Positions 52,317 through 61,580 of a stretch of DNA of 64,000 nt are shown here, in pieces (the stretch's first letter is position 1; the number at the start of each line of letters is the position of its first letter). This DNA comes from Occultella glacieicola (GTDB lineage Bacteria; Actinomycetota; Actinomycetes; Actinomycetales; Beutenbergiaceae). The notes under the pieces are model-generated. The model saw only the letters and a program-made list of their open reading frames with translations. It searched no databases and was not told the origin of the DNA. Both the position numbers and the translations under genes were made by a program. The stretch covers positions 62,001-126,000 of the forward strand of contig NZ_SMNA01000002.1 in assembly GCF_004353825.1 (NCBI RefSeq), written 5' to 3'.

Positions 52317-52544
52317 ATGGAGCACGTGAAAGTCCAGTACGCGAAGACGCACCTCTCCGCGCTGATCGCTTCGGTCGAGCGTGGCGAGGAGGTCGTCATC
52401 GCCCGAGGAGATCAACCCGTTGCCCGGCTCGTGCCCATCGAGGGCCGCGAGCACCGCGACCTCGGGTTCGTCGCCTACCCCGTACCCGACGAGTTCTTCG
52501 CGCCGCTGCCGGAGGACGAGTTGGCCGCATGGGAGGGCGCGTGA
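52317..52544 (+). CDS. Phd/YefM-family antitoxin
   Basis: 75 residues. MEHVKVQYAKTHLSALIASVERGEEVVIARGDQPVARLVPIE is the Phd/YefM DNA-binding fold; the C-terminal tail (FAPLPEDELAAWEGA) would bind the toxin. Leaderless transcription from the promoter just upstream. Overlaps the toxin gene as GTGA. Note that this antitoxin family differs from the ribbon-helix-helix one at 43215. Confidence 0.9.
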   Translation: MEHVKVQYAKTHLSALIASVERGEEVVIARGDQPVARLVPIEGREHRDLGFVAYPVPDEFFAPLPEDELAAWEGA

Positions 52545-52930
52545 CGTTCCTGCTCGACACGCATGCGCTGCTCTGGGCGCTCACCGACCCTGAACGCCTC
52601 GGTCCCGAGTCGAGCCGGATCATCTCCGCCCGCTCGTCCCGGCTCATCGCCTCGGCCGCATCGGCGTGGGAGATCTCCACCAAGCAGCGTCTCGGCAGAC
52701 TTCCGCACGCCGACGCGCTCGTCGGTGCCTATCCCCGACATCTCGATCGCTTGGGCGTTGTCCGGCTGCCCATCAGCGAGGAGCACGCGCTCCTCGCCGG
52801 AGGGCTCGAGTGGGCCCATCGCGATCCGTTCGACCGACTGCTGGCCGCACAAGCGATGATCGAGTCCCTGACGCTGCTGACCAAGGACCCGGCGTTCACC
52901 GGGCTTCCCGGGCTTGCGACCACCTGGTGA
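52541..52930 (+). CDS. PIN-domain toxin (VapC-like)
   Basis: 129 residues from the GTG at 52541, which overlaps the antitoxin stop and has GGGAGGG in front. PIN active-site acids: Asp6 (LLDTHALLWAL), Glu44 (ASAWEISTKQRLG), Asp98 (HRDPFDRLLAAQA). RNase of the group often paired with Phd-type antitoxins; cleaves RNA to stop growth when the antitoxin is lost. Confidence 0.9.
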   Translation: MTFLLDTHALLWALTDPERLGPESSRIISARSSRLIASAASAWEISTKQRLGRLPHADALVGAYPRHLDRLGVVRLPISEEHALLAGGLEWAHRDPFDRLLAAQAMIESLTLLTKDPAFTGLPGLATTW

Positions 52931-52980
52931 GTACGCCATCAGGGACCCTCTCCTTCGACCCGTGGACGTAGGGCTGGTGC

Positions 52981-53553
52981 TCACCCGACGACGATGGGTC
53001 GCAGAATCGGGGTCAGCCACCAGAGGATGACCCCCCAGGCCAGCGCAACGACGAGGATCGACGGCACCGCAGTCGTCCACCACCGGCGCAGGCGTCTGCG
53101 GACGGGGCGACCGTCCACGGCATCGCCGGGGTCTCCGTCAACCCATGCCCGCATGGCCCTGCCCGCGTCGGAGAGTCGCCGACTCACGAGGAAGGCCTGC
53201 AGGAGCGACGAGCCGTAGGCGGCCGGCTCGAAACTTCTCGAGTCGAACAGGTGCACGGTGATCCCGTCGTGCCACTCAACGTCCACGATCAGGGACCGGG
53301 GGATCCGTGACTCGATGATGACGTCCGTGATCACCAGGTCGTCGTCCTGGGCGTAGACCTGGGCGGTCCCGATCGCCCCGAAGAAGCCGAGCATCCCGGT
53401 GATCAGGACTGGATAGCCCACATACCCGGGCCACGCCGCATCACTGACCATGACGAGGGAGAACATCGTGAACACGACCACTGACGCAATCGCGCAAAGA
53501 CCGACGAGCACCGGCCGTGGTGGTGCCAGACTCAGCCGCGCAGCGGAGCTCAT
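52981..53553 (-). CDS. Hypothetical membrane protein
   Basis: 190 residues. Two N-terminal helices (residues ~14-36 and 46-66), a ~75-residue soluble middle (DDDLVITDVIIESRIPRSLIVDVEWHDGITVHLFDSRSFEPAAYGSSLL) with a PH-like beta pattern, and one C-terminal helix (VPSILVVALAWGVILWWL). Resembles small PH-domain-containing membrane proteins of actinobacteria; no known function. Stop-to-start neighbour of the VapC gene, facing it. Confidence 0.65.
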   Translation of the reverse strand: MSSAARLSLAPPRPVLVGLCAIASVVVFTMFSLVMVSDAAWPGYVGYPVLITGMLGFFGAIGTAQVYAQDDDLVITDVIIESRIPRSLIVDVEWHDGITVHLFDSRSFEPAAYGSSLLQAFLVSRRLSDAGRAMRAWVDGDPGDAVDGRPVRRRLRRWWTTAVPSILVVALAWGVILWWLTPILRPIVVG

Positions 53554-53886
53554 CGAGGCGTACCGCGCGCTGTTGGCCCTCGGCTGTGCTGCTCAGCGGT
53601 AGCGTCCCGGGTCGCCCGTTCCGGACCGGGCTCTGTGACCGGGTCGGAACGCAGCAGCGCGATGCCCGGGCTCGGTCCTCGCGTCATGCCGGTTCGTTCC
53701 AGCGCCCGCAACTCCTGCCCATCAGCCACGACCTCCCGTTCCGCCCTCGACGGATAGCGCAGAGTATCGAGCCGGGCGGTCGGGGTGTGGTCGATCGGCG
53801 TCGGAGAGTCGTGACCGACTCGGGCTGGCCGGTGGCGGCCGGAGCAGTGAGGATCGGGCAAGTTCGAGCCGCTAGCCCACTTGACG
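53554..53886. other. Region without a recognisable gene
   Basis: About 330 bases between the membrane protein gene and the dehydrogenase fragment. Open frames exist on both strands but show no convincing start site, domain or family pattern. Possibly decayed sequence linked to the nearby duplication remnant. Confidence 0.5.
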
Positions 53887-54030
53887 AACATCTTCCAGCG
53901 CCAGCAGCGGGCGCTCGTCCTCGCGGCCGCCGGGACCTGGCGTCCGCTGCTCCACGAGGTCCCGTTCGCCGAGGCCGCCCGCGCCCACCCCGACCTGGAG
54001 GCCCGGGCGACCACTGGGAAGGTCGTCCTG
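53887..54030 (+). pseudogene. Fragment duplicating the 3' end of the quinone-oxidoreductase-like gene
   Basis: 144 bases that match the last part of the gene at 51202-52185 with about 13 differences (about 91 % identity by hand count), translating as NIFQRQQRALVLAAAGTWR ... HPDLEARATTGKVVLLE. The 5' part and the original stop are missing. It is a remnant of a second, related gene or of a local duplication; not functional. Confidence 0.85.
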
Positions 54031-54064
54031 CTCGAGAATCGCGCATTCCGCACTTCTGTACGTC

Positions 54065-54589
54065 TCAGCGCGCTCGGCGGCCGGAGAAGATCCACGTCGT
54101 CCCGGCGTCACCGGCCACGGTGACTCGCACCTTCTGCCACAGCCGCGGCCGCGGGATCCCTGCGGTGTACTTGCCAGTGGCCAGCGCGGAGATCACGGCG
54201 AGAAGGTCGCTCTCCGAGATGTAGCACTCGGCACGTGGGATCTCGATCTCGAGATCCGAATACCCCACCCACAAGTACGCATCATCCTCTTCGATCACCT
54301 CGATCGTCCGAGGCGGCGAGACGCTCACTATCCTCAGAACAGGGGTGTCGTCGGCGCCGACGGCTCTCGCCCGCACCGGCGAGACATGAGCGACGACCCC
54401 CTCGTCATCCCGCCTGACTCGGTCCGAAACGTAGCCCAGCACGGGCCATCCCATCCCGAGCAGACTCAGGAGCGCAACAAGCCTGGAGGAGATCCACGCA
54501 ACCTTGCGCCATCTCCGGTTCGATGCCGTGAGAGCCCTGCGTTCACTGGTCATGCGGATGCTTCCGAGGCGCCACCCGAGTTCGGTCAT
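54065..54589 (-). CDS. Hypothetical protein with one membrane helix
   Basis: 174 residues from the ATG at 54589; an in-frame start at 54616 would add nine residues. A basic N-terminus (RRALTASNRRWRKVAW) is followed by one helix (ISSRLVALLSLLGMGWPVLGYV) and a ~115-residue outer domain with alternating strands (TPVLRIVSVSPPRTIEVIEEDDAYLWVGYSDLEIEIP). I recognise no family. Its end lies 34 bases from the dehydrogenase fragment. Confidence 0.6.
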   Translation of the reverse strand: MTELGWRLGSIRMTSERRALTASNRRWRKVAWISSRLVALLSLLGMGWPVLGYVSDRVRRDDEGVVAHVSPVRARAVGADDTPVLRIVSVSPPRTIEVIEEDDAYLWVGYSDLEIEIPRAECYISESDLLAVISALATGKYTAGIPRPRLWQKVRVTVAGDAGTTWIFSGRRAR

Positions 54590-54719
54590 GGAACACCTGG
54601 GGCCCTCTCTCAGCATCCCGTCACCGACGGTGAGCGAAATCTACCGAGAGCGGTGATACGCAAGCAGCCGAAACAACGTCACAGATCGTCCACACGACGT
54701 GGCGCACCGTCAGATCCCA

Positions 54720-55850
54720 CTAGGCGAGCTCGAGCCGGTAGCCCCTCTTGACCACCGTCTTGATCAGGTCACGCCCGGCCGCCTCGCGCAGGCGGGCGAT
54801 GGCCACCTCGGCGGCGTGCGGGTCGGTGGAGTCCCCGGGCAGCACGGCCAGCACCGCCTCGCGGGAGACCACACCACCTCCCGCGAGCAGGCGCAGCACC
54901 TCCACCCCGGTCGGTGACAGCGGCAGCACCTGCCCGTCGAGGACAGCGACCCGGGACCGGATCTGCAAGGCGCCGACGGCGGTGTTCAGGGCGAGCGTCT
55001 CGGCGTGCTCATAGTGGCCGACCAGGGTCCGCACGAGCGCACCGAGGCGGCCCCGCTCAGGCTGCAGCGGCACGATCCCTCGGTGCTCCAACGGTTTCGC
55101 TGTGATCGGCCCGACTGCTGCGGCGATCATCGCACCCGACGCGAACCGCGCCACGATCTCGGGTCCGAACCCCTCCTCCTCGGCCGCGGACAGCCATGCC
55201 TCGGCGCCGGGAGCGGAGGTGAACACGACGGCGTCGATCTCGCCGGTGGCTGCCGCGCGGGCCGACGCCCGGACCGCGTCGGCGTCGAGGGCGGGACCCC
55301 ACCGGTACACGATCAGGCTCTGCACGTCGGCGCCCGCCTTGGCGAAGACCGCGTCCAGGCCGTCCGCTCCGGCGCCGTGATGCTGCACGGCCACCCGCAG
55401 GCCGGCTACCCCCTCGCCGAGCAGGACGTCGGCGATCTCTCCGGAGGTCTCGGACTCGGCGACCCAGTCGGCCTGCAGCCCGGCCGCCTGGATGGCGCCG
55501 CGGGCCTTCGGGCCGCGGGCCACGATCCGTGAACCGGCGAGCACGGCCAGCAGGTCATCGGCGATGCCGTGCGCGTCCGCGGCCTCGATCCAGCCGCGGA
55601 ACCCGATCCCGGTGGTGACGACCACGACGTCCGGGGCGTGTTCGACCAGCTCCCGGGTGTCGGCGATGAGCTGCTCGTCGTCGACGTTGGACAGGATGCT
55701 CAGCGCGGGCGCGTGCCGCACCTGGGCGCCACGCCTGGTCAGTGCCGCGGCGAGCTCGGCGGAGCGGCGGTCCGCGGTGATCAGCACGGTGCACCCGGCC
55801 ATCACCTGACCGAGGGCGGGCCTGCCCGACGGCAGGTCCTCGCGGTTCAC
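54720..55850 (-). CDS. nnaR: NnaR-type regulator: uroporphyrinogen-III synthase-like domain fused to a winged helix
   Basis: 376 residues from a GTG overlapping the upstream methyltransferase stop. Residues ~18-265 form a HemD-like domain (VLITADRRSAELAAALTRRGAQV ... VVFTSAPGAEAWLSAAEEEG). Residues ~290-376 are an OmpR-type winged helix (LSPTGVEVLRLLAGGGVVSREAVLAVL ... VAIARLREAAGRDLIKTVVKRGYRL). This domain order is that of NnaR, which activates nitrate assimilation genes together with GlnR in Streptomyces and mycobacteria. Being the last gene of the nir locus supports this; it could also make uroporphyrinogen III. Confidence 0.85.
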   Translation of the reverse strand: MNREDLPSGRPALGQVMAGCTVLITADRRSAELAAALTRRGAQVRHAPALSILSNVDDEQLIADTRELVEHAPDVVVVTTGIGFRGWIEAADAHGIADDLLAVLAGSRIVARGPKARGAIQAAGLQADWVAESETSGEIADVLLGEGVAGLRVAVQHHGAGADGLDAVFAKAGADVQSLIVYRWGPALDADAVRASARAAATGEIDAVVFTSAPGAEAWLSAAEEEGFGPEIVARFASGAMIAAAVGPITAKPLEHRGIVPLQPERGRLGALVRTLVGHYEHAETLALNTAVGALQIRSRVAVLDGQVLPLSPTGVEVLRLLAGGGVVSREAVLAVLPGDSTDPHAAEVAIARLREAAGRDLIKTVVKRGYRLELA

Positions 55851-56740
55851 GCGAGGAGCACCCGGGCGCCGGGCGCCACGTCGTGACCCGCATGCTCGGG
55901 GTCGAACCCGGAGCGCACCCGAGCCGGGCGACCCGCCACCCCGTGGTCCCTGGTGGGCGCCGGCGTGAGCAGGCCCGGCGCGGCGACGTCGCCGAGCACG
56001 ATCACGGCGGGATTGCGCACCCCTACCTGCTCGGCGCGGGCGACCAGCTCCCCCAGCGGCGCACGGGTGACCCGCTGGGCCGGCGTGGACCCGTTCTCGA
56101 CGATGGCTGCGGGCAGGCCGGGGGCGGACCCGGCGGCCAGCGCCTGGTCCACGATCCGCTCCAGCATCGCGACGCCCATCAGGATGACGACGGTAGCGCT
56201 GCGGTGTTTCAGACAGGTGACGGCCGCCTCGTCGAGTCCGTCATGGCCACTGAGCACGTGGAACGCGGCCACGGTGCCGCGGTGGGTCACCGGGATGTCC
56301 GCGAGCGCGGGAACGGACAGTGCGCTGCTCACCCCGGGGATGATCTCGACGGCGATGCCGGCCTCCCGGCACGCGATCGCCTCCTCGCCGCCGCGGCCGA
56401 ACACGAACGGGTCGCCGCCCTTGAGGCGCACCACCACGCGGCCCCGCCGGGCCTGCTCGAGGAGGATCTCGTTGATCTCCTCCTGCGGCACCCGGTGGTG
56501 GCCGGGCACCTTCCCGACGTCGATGACCTCGACGTGCGGCGGCAGGTCGTCGAGCACCTCGGTCGGGGCCAACCGGTCCACCACCACCACGTCGGCCGTC
56601 TGCAGTGCCCGCCACGCCCGCAGGGTGAGCAGATCCAGCGCGCCCGGGCCGCCGCCGACGAGGATCACCCGGCCGACGCCGCCGGAGGCCCCTGCGGCAC
56701 ATGCGGCACCTGCCGCAGCACCCGCCCGCTGCGTGCTCAC
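55847..56740 (-). CDS. cobA: Uroporphyrinogen-III C-methyltransferase
   Basis: 297 residues from the GTG at 56740, which overlaps the nirD stop as GTGA. SUMT motifs: [75 protein letters not shown]. Makes precorrin-2 for siroheme, the cofactor of nitrite reductase next door. No oxidase domain attached. C-terminal ~30 residues are a low-complexity tail. Confidence 0.92.
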   Translation of the reverse strand: MSTQRAGAAAGAACAAGASGGVGRVILVGGGPGALDLLTLRAWRALQTADVVVVDRLAPTEVLDDLPPHVEVIDVGKVPGHHRVPQEEINEILLEQARRGRVVVRLKGGDPFVFGRGGEEAIACREAGIAVEIIPGVSSALSVPALADIPVTHRGTVAAFHVLSGHDGLDEAAVTCLKHRSATVVILMGVAMLERIVDQALAAGSAPGLPAAIVENGSTPAQRVTRAPLGELVARAEQVGVRNPAVIVLGDVAAPGLLTPAPTRDHGVAGRPARVRSGFDPEHAGHDVAPGARVLLA

Positions 56741-57162
56741 GCGGCCGGCTCCGCGGCGCCGTCGAGCAGTCCCACCTGCACCACGCCATCGGTGACCCGC
56801 ACCGGGAAGGTGCGCAGGTTCGCCTGCGCGGGGTCGAGCGGGGTGTACCCGACCGGGTCGAGGCAGGCGCCGGTCTCGAGGCTGAACACCTGCTTGTACA
56901 TCGGTGCCGCGACCGTGGGCCGACCCTGCCGGGTACCGACGATCCCGCGGGACATGATGTTCGCGCCGCTGTACGGGTCGCGCTGCTGCACCGCGCGGAC
57001 GGAGTCGTCCGGGAGCCGGAACAGGGCGATCTGGTCGCCGTCCACGAGCGCGGCGGCGCCGCGTTCGACCGCGAGGTCGTGCAGCAGACAGACGCGCACC
57101 CAACGCCCGACGGCGGTGCTCGCCTCGTCCGCGGCGGTGGCGGTGCTGGCGGTGGTACTCAT
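56737..57162 (-). CDS. nirD: Nitrite reductase (NADH) small subunit
   Basis: 141 residues. Rieske-like fold without the iron ligands, as in NirD: RVCLLHDLAVERGAAALVDGDQIALFRL, NIMSRGIVGTRQGRPTVAAPMYKQVFSLETGACLDP. Partner of NirB, overlapping it by four bases. N-terminal ~20 residues are a Thr/Ala-rich extension. Confidence 0.92.
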   Translation of the reverse strand: MSTTASTATAADEASTAVGRWVRVCLLHDLAVERGAAALVDGDQIALFRLPDDSVRAVQQRDPYSGANIMSRGIVGTRQGRPTVAAPMYKQVFSLETGACLDPVGYTPLDPAQANLRTFPVRVTDGVVQVGLLDGAAEPAA

Positions 57163-59849
57163 GAGCGGACCGCCAGGGTGGCGCCGGCGATCAGGACGGG
57201 CGCGCCGGTCTCGGCGGCAGCCTCGCGTTCCGCCTCGGTGGCTGGGCGGATCTGACCACGCTCGGGCACGTAGGCCAGGTCCGGGTCGGCGGTGGCCGGG
57301 GCGTTCACGAAGGAACCGAACCGGCGGAGCTTCTCCGGGTCCTCCAGGACGGCCCGCCACTCGTCCTCGTAGTTGCCGACGTGGGCGGCCATCGCGGTGT
57401 CCAGGTCCGCGGCGATGCCGAGGGAGTCGTTCATGATGACCTCGCGGACGCCGTCGAGGCCGCCCTCGACGTCCTCGATCCAGGGCGCGGTGCGCTGCAG
57501 CCGGTCCGCGGTGCGGATGTAGTACATGAGGAACCGGTCGATGGTGCGGATCAGGGCGCGGGAATCGAGGTCCTCGGCGAGCAGCTGCGCGTGCCGCGGG
57601 GTGAACCCGCCGTTGCCGCCGACGTAGACGTTCCAGCCCTTGTCCGTGGCGATCACGCCGACGTCCTTGCCGCGGGCCTCGGCGCACTCACGGGCGCACC
57701 CGGAGACGCCGAGCTTGAGCTTGTGCGGGGACCGCAGACCCCGGTAGCGCAGCTCCAGCTCGACGGCCATGCCGACCGAGTCCTGCACCCCGTACCGGCA
57801 CCAGGTGGACCCGACGCAGGACTTCACGGTGCGCAGCGACTTGCCGTAGGCGTGCCCGGACTCGAAGCCGTGCTCCACGAGCCGTCGCCAGATCTGCGGG
57901 AGCTGCTCGATCCGGGCGCCGAACATGTCGATGCGCTGGCCACCGGTGATCTTCGTATAGAGGCCGAAGTCCTTGGCCACCTGCCCGATGACGAGCAGCC
58001 CGTCCGGGGTGATCTCGCCGCCGGGGATCCGCGGCACCACCGAGTACGTGCCGTCCTTCTGCAGGTTCGCCATCACGTGGTCGTTCGTGTCCTGCAGGGT
58101 GGCCTGCTCCCCGTCGAGGATGTGCCCGTTGCCGAGGGAGGCCAGGATCGAGGCGACCACCGGCTTGCAGATGTCGCATCCGCGGCCCGGCCCCACGCCG
58201 TCGGGCACTTCCGCGGAAGCGGCGCTGACGGAGCCGAGAGTCCCGACAGCGCCGAACCGGCCGATGATCTCGCTGAACGTGTGCAGCTCCGCGACCCGGA
58301 CGGCGTCGAAGAGCTGCGCCCGGGACAGGTCGAAGTGCTCGCAGAGGGCGCCCGAGACCTCCACACCGGCCCGTTCGAGCTCGGTGGTGGTGAGCTTCTT
58401 CACCAGCGGCAGGCAGGACCCGCAGGAGGTGCCGGCCTTCGTGCAGGCCTTCACGCCGGCCACGTCGGTGCACGCGTGTTCGGTGACCGCGGCTCGGATC
58501 GTCCCGGCGGTGACGTTGTTGCAGGAGCACACGGTGGCGGCGTCGGGCAGTTCCAGGCTCGCCGCGCCGCCGCCGGTGGACTCCGGCAGCAGGAACGCGC
58601 CCGGATCGCCCGGCAGCTCGCTTCCGACCATGGGACGAAGCGACGCGTATGGGCTCGCGTCCCCCACGAACACGCCGCCGAGCAGGGTGCGGGCGTCGTC
58701 GGAGAGCACCAGCTTCTTGTAGACGCCGGCCACCGGGTCCGCCCAGACGAGTTCCATCGCGCCCTCGGTGCGGGCGAACGCGTCCCCGAAGCTGGCCACG
58801 TCGACACCCTGCAGCTTCAGCTTGGTGGCGGTGTCCGCGCCGGGGAACGTGGCCTTGCCGCCGAGGAGCCGGTCCGCGACCACCTCGGCCATCGCATACC
58901 CCGGGGCGACGAGGCCGATGCAGCGGCCCTCGATGCAGGCGACCTCACCGACCGCCCAGACGTGCGGGTCCTGCGTGCGGCAGTCGAGATCCACCACGGC
59001 GCCGCCGCGTTCCCCGATGTCCAGGCCGGCGGCCCGGGCCAGCTCGTCGCGGGGACGGACACCGGTGGCGACGACCACGACGTCGACGTCGAGCCGGCCG
59101 CCGTCGACGAAGTCGAGCCGGCCCACGTGACCACTCCGGCGGGACGGGCGCAGCTGCGCGGTGGCGGTGTCCGTGCGCACGGCGATGCCCATGTCGTTGA
59201 TGAGGCGCTTGAGGGCCTGCCCGCCGCCGAGGTCGATCTGGGCGTCCATCAGGTGCGTGCCGAACTGGATCACGGTGGCCTGCGCGCCGAGCGCCTTGAG
59301 CGCGCCGGCGGCCTCGAGGCCGAGCAGGCCACCACCGATGACGGCGCCGCGGACCGGGCGCTCGAAGTCGGTGGACCTCCCCTTGCCGGCGGCGGCGCGC
59401 TTGTCCTCGACCCAGCCGCGCAGGGCGGCGACGTCGTCGATGGTGCGGTAGACGAACACGCCGGGCAGGTCGTTGCCGGGGATCGGCGGCATCGCCGCGC
59501 TGGAACCGGTCGCGAGGATGAGCTCGTCGTAGTGGTGGGTGCGGCCGAGCCGGTCGGTGACCTGGTGGGAGTCCCGGTCGATCGTGGTGATCGCGCAGTC
59601 CCGGTGGAGCGTGACCAGCGGGTCCTCCCACAACTCCGGGTCGCCGAGCGTGAGTTCCTCGGGGTCACGGGCGGAGAAGTAGGAGGTCAGGGCCACCCGG
59701 TCGTAGGGCTTCGCGGCCTCCTCGGCGAACACGCTGATCCGCCAGGCGCCGGCACCGTCCCGGGCGCGCAGGGCCTCCACGAGGCGCTGGGCCACCATAC
59801 CGCCACCGACGACGACCAGGTGCTTGGGCTGGTTTCCGCTCTGGCTCAT
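57159..59849 (-). CDS. nirB: Nitrite reductase (NADH) large subunit
   Basis: 896 residues. N-terminal FAD/NADH domains (HLVVVGGGMVAQRLVEAL, GAVIGGGLLGLEAAGAL), a BFD-type [2Fe-2S] domain around residue 440-480 (CSCNNVTAG ... CGSCLPL), then the sulfite/nitrite reductase half with the siroheme-[4Fe-4S] ligands in SCVGSTWCRYG (~685) and SGCARECAEA (~719). Six-electron reduction of nitrite to ammonium in the cytoplasm. GGAGG precedes the ATG. Starts the nirBD-cobA-nnaR unit, 84 bases after the nitrate reductase genes. Confidence 0.96.
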   Translation of the reverse strand: MSQSGNQPKHLVVVGGGMVAQRLVEALRARDGAGAWRISVFAEEAAKPYDRVALTSYFSARDPEELTLGDPELWEDPLVTLHRDCAITTIDRDSHQVTDRLGRTHHYDELILATGSSAAMPPIPGNDLPGVFVYRTIDDVAALRGWVEDKRAAAGKGRSTDFERPVRGAVIGGGLLGLEAAGALKALGAQATVIQFGTHLMDAQIDLGGGQALKRLINDMGIAVRTDTATAQLRPSRRSGHVGRLDFVDGGRLDVDVVVVATGVRPRDELARAAGLDIGERGGAVVDLDCRTQDPHVWAVGEVACIEGRCIGLVAPGYAMAEVVADRLLGGKATFPGADTATKLKLQGVDVASFGDAFARTEGAMELVWADPVAGVYKKLVLSDDARTLLGGVFVGDASPYASLRPMVGSELPGDPGAFLLPESTGGGAASLELPDAATVCSCNNVTAGTIRAAVTEHACTDVAGVKACTKAGTSCGSCLPLVKKLTTTELERAGVEVSGALCEHFDLSRAQLFDAVRVAELHTFSEIIGRFGAVGTLGSVSAASAEVPDGVGPGRGCDICKPVVASILASLGNGHILDGEQATLQDTNDHVMANLQKDGTYSVVPRIPGGEITPDGLLVIGQVAKDFGLYTKITGGQRIDMFGARIEQLPQIWRRLVEHGFESGHAYGKSLRTVKSCVGSTWCRYGVQDSVGMAVELELRYRGLRSPHKLKLGVSGCARECAEARGKDVGVIATDKGWNVYVGGNGGFTPRHAQLLAEDLDSRALIRTIDRFLMYYIRTADRLQRTAPWIEDVEGGLDGVREVIMNDSLGIAADLDTAMAAHVGNYEDEWRAVLEDPEKLRRFGSFVNAPATADPDLAYVPERGQIRPATEAEREAAAETGAPVLIAGATLAVRS

Positions 59850-59933
59850 CTGGACTCCTCCGGTGATCGTCGACCGCTGCCGATCGGCAGTGGTGGGGCG
59901 ATGTCGGTGACGCTATGAGGCGGCGGTTTCACG

Positions 59934-61580
59934 TCAGTGCCCCGCCCGTTGCCCGGTCGTAACGTTGTTCTCACGCGTCGCCCGAGCAGGGTGAGAGATC
60001 GCGTCGCTGCGGCCCGACGGCGTTGGCCGGGTCGGTCGCTCGGCTGCGCCGAGCCAGTCCAGCAGCCCGCAGACGGTCTCCTTGCAGCCGCCGCACCCGG
60101 TTGTCGCCCGGGTGGCGCGCGCGATGTCCGCGGCGGTGTGGGCGCCGTCGCGGCAGGCCGTCACGATGTCCCCCTTGGTGACCCCGTTGCACAGGCACAC
60201 GGTGGCCGAGTCCGGCATCCGCTCCGGAGTGGCCGCGGGGGCCGCGGCACTCGCGAGGGGCCGGATCAGCAACTGCGCCGGGTCGGCGGGGACCGGGGTG
60301 CGGCGCGTGTACGCGGCGCTCAGGTCCGCGGCCACCTCGGGCGCCCCCACGCAGGTGGCGCCGACGAGCAGCCCGTCGGCGACGACCACCTCGACGTGGC
60401 GGCCGGAGGCCGGGTCGGACAACCGTACTGAGCGGTGGCCGGGGTCCCGGCGTCGCCGGGTGCCGCTGACGCCCATCGTCACCACCTCGAGACCGGCGGC
60501 CTTGAGGCGGACCACGTCGGTGCCCGCGGCTAGGGCAGGCGTCGCCGCAAGCCCGGCCGGGCGGGACACCACCCCCGCGTTCAGGCTGAGCCGCAGCGCG
60601 ATGCTCGGCCGCTCCGGCCGGGCCGCGGACGGCGGCCCCTGTCCCGGGCGGGAGAGCCGGTCGGCGAGCCGGCGGGCCTGGTCCCACCCTTGGGCGATCA
60701 GACCGGCCCCACCCTCGGGCGGCTGGGCGCAGTCCCCGATCGCGAAGATCCTGGGGTCGTCGGGGCTGGCCAGGTCCTCGCCGACCAACACGCCGCGGTC
60801 GACGGCGAGGCCCGCGGAGCGGGCCAGCGCCACCTCCGGGGTGGTGCCGCAGGCGAGGACCACCAGGTCGGCGGCCAGGGTGACCGGCCGCTCCCCTGCG
60901 TCGACCTCGATGCTGGTGACCCGGCCCTCCTCGACGACGACCCGCCGGGTCCTGGCCCCGGTCCAGGCGGCGATGCCGAGGCCGGCGAGGGAAGCCTGCG
61001 CCACCTGGCCGGCGTCGGCGTCGAGCTGGCGGTCCATCACGGTCGGTGCGGCGTGGATCACGGCCACCTCGAGCCCGCGGCGGGCCAGCCCGCACGCGGC
61101 TTCCAGGCCGAGCACCCCGGCGCCGATGACGACGGCGCGGCGGGCGTTCGCGGTCGCCGCGACGATCTCGCGGGCGTCGTCGAGGGTGCGCAGCGCGTGC
61201 ACGCCGGCGGGCAGGTCGCACTCGAGCCCGGGCAGGTCCGGGATCCGGGCGACCGAGCCGGTGGCGAGCACCACCCGGTCATAGCGGTGCGACCCGGAAC
61301 TGGTGAGCACGGTCCGCGAGGCGCGGTCGATCGCGATGACCGGGGCGCCGCGCTCGACGCGCACCCGGTCGCCGTCGGGCTCGGGCAGTGCAAGGGCGGA
61401 CATGTCGACCTTGCCGGCGACCACCTCGGAGAGCAGCACCCGGTTGTAGGGGTGGTACTCCTCCTCGCCGAGCAGCGTCACGTCGAACTCGGCGTCGGCG
61501 TCCCGGGCAGTCAGGTCGGCGACGAACCGGGAGCCGACCATGCCGTTGCCGACCACGACGATCCTGGTGGTTGCGGTCAC
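59934..61580 (-). CDS. Nitrate reductase electron-transfer flavoprotein (NasB/NirB-N-like, with BFD [2Fe-2S] domain)
   Basis: 548 residues from the GTG at 61580 overlapping the nitrate reductase stop. FAD/NAD(P)H oxidoreductase domain (RIVVVGNGMVGSRFVADL, AVVIGAGVLGLEAACGL, IFAIGDCAQ) followed by a BFD-type [2Fe-2S] domain near residues 460-505 (VCLCNGVTKGDIV ... TGCGGCKETVCGLL). It would pass electrons from NAD(P)H to the molybdenum subunit next to it. Its N-terminal half is a paralogue of NirB's. Confidence 0.88.
   Translation of the reverse strand: MTATTRIVVVGNGMVGSRFVADLTARDADAEFDVTLLGEEEYHPYNRVLLSEVVAGKVDMSALALPEPDGDRVRVERGAPVIAIDRASRTVLTSSGSHRYDRVVLATGSVARIPDLPGLECDLPAGVHALRTLDDAREIVAATANARRAVVIGAGVLGLEAACGLARRGLEVAVIHAAPTVMDRQLDADAGQVAQASLAGLGIAAWTGARTRRVVVEEGRVTSIEVDAGERPVTLAADLVVLACGTTPEVALARSAGLAVDRGVLVGEDLASPDDPRIFAIGDCAQPPEGGAGLIAQGWDQARRLADRLSRPGQGPPSAARPERPSIALRLSLNAGVVSRPAGLAATPALAAGTDVVRLKAAGLEVVTMGVSGTRRRRDPGHRSVRLSDPASGRHVEVVVADGLLVGATCVGAPEVAADLSAAYTRRTPVPADPAQLLIRPLASAAAPAATPERMPDSATVCLCNGVTKGDIVTACRDGAHTAADIARATRATTGCGGCKETVCGLLDWLGAAERPTRPTPSGRSDAISHPARATRENNVTTGQRAGH

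Noticed and set aside
53550-54095. Minus-strand frame of about 180 codons over the dehydrogenase fragment
   Set aside because: No domain, no start signal, and half of it is antisense to the oxidoreductase remnant.
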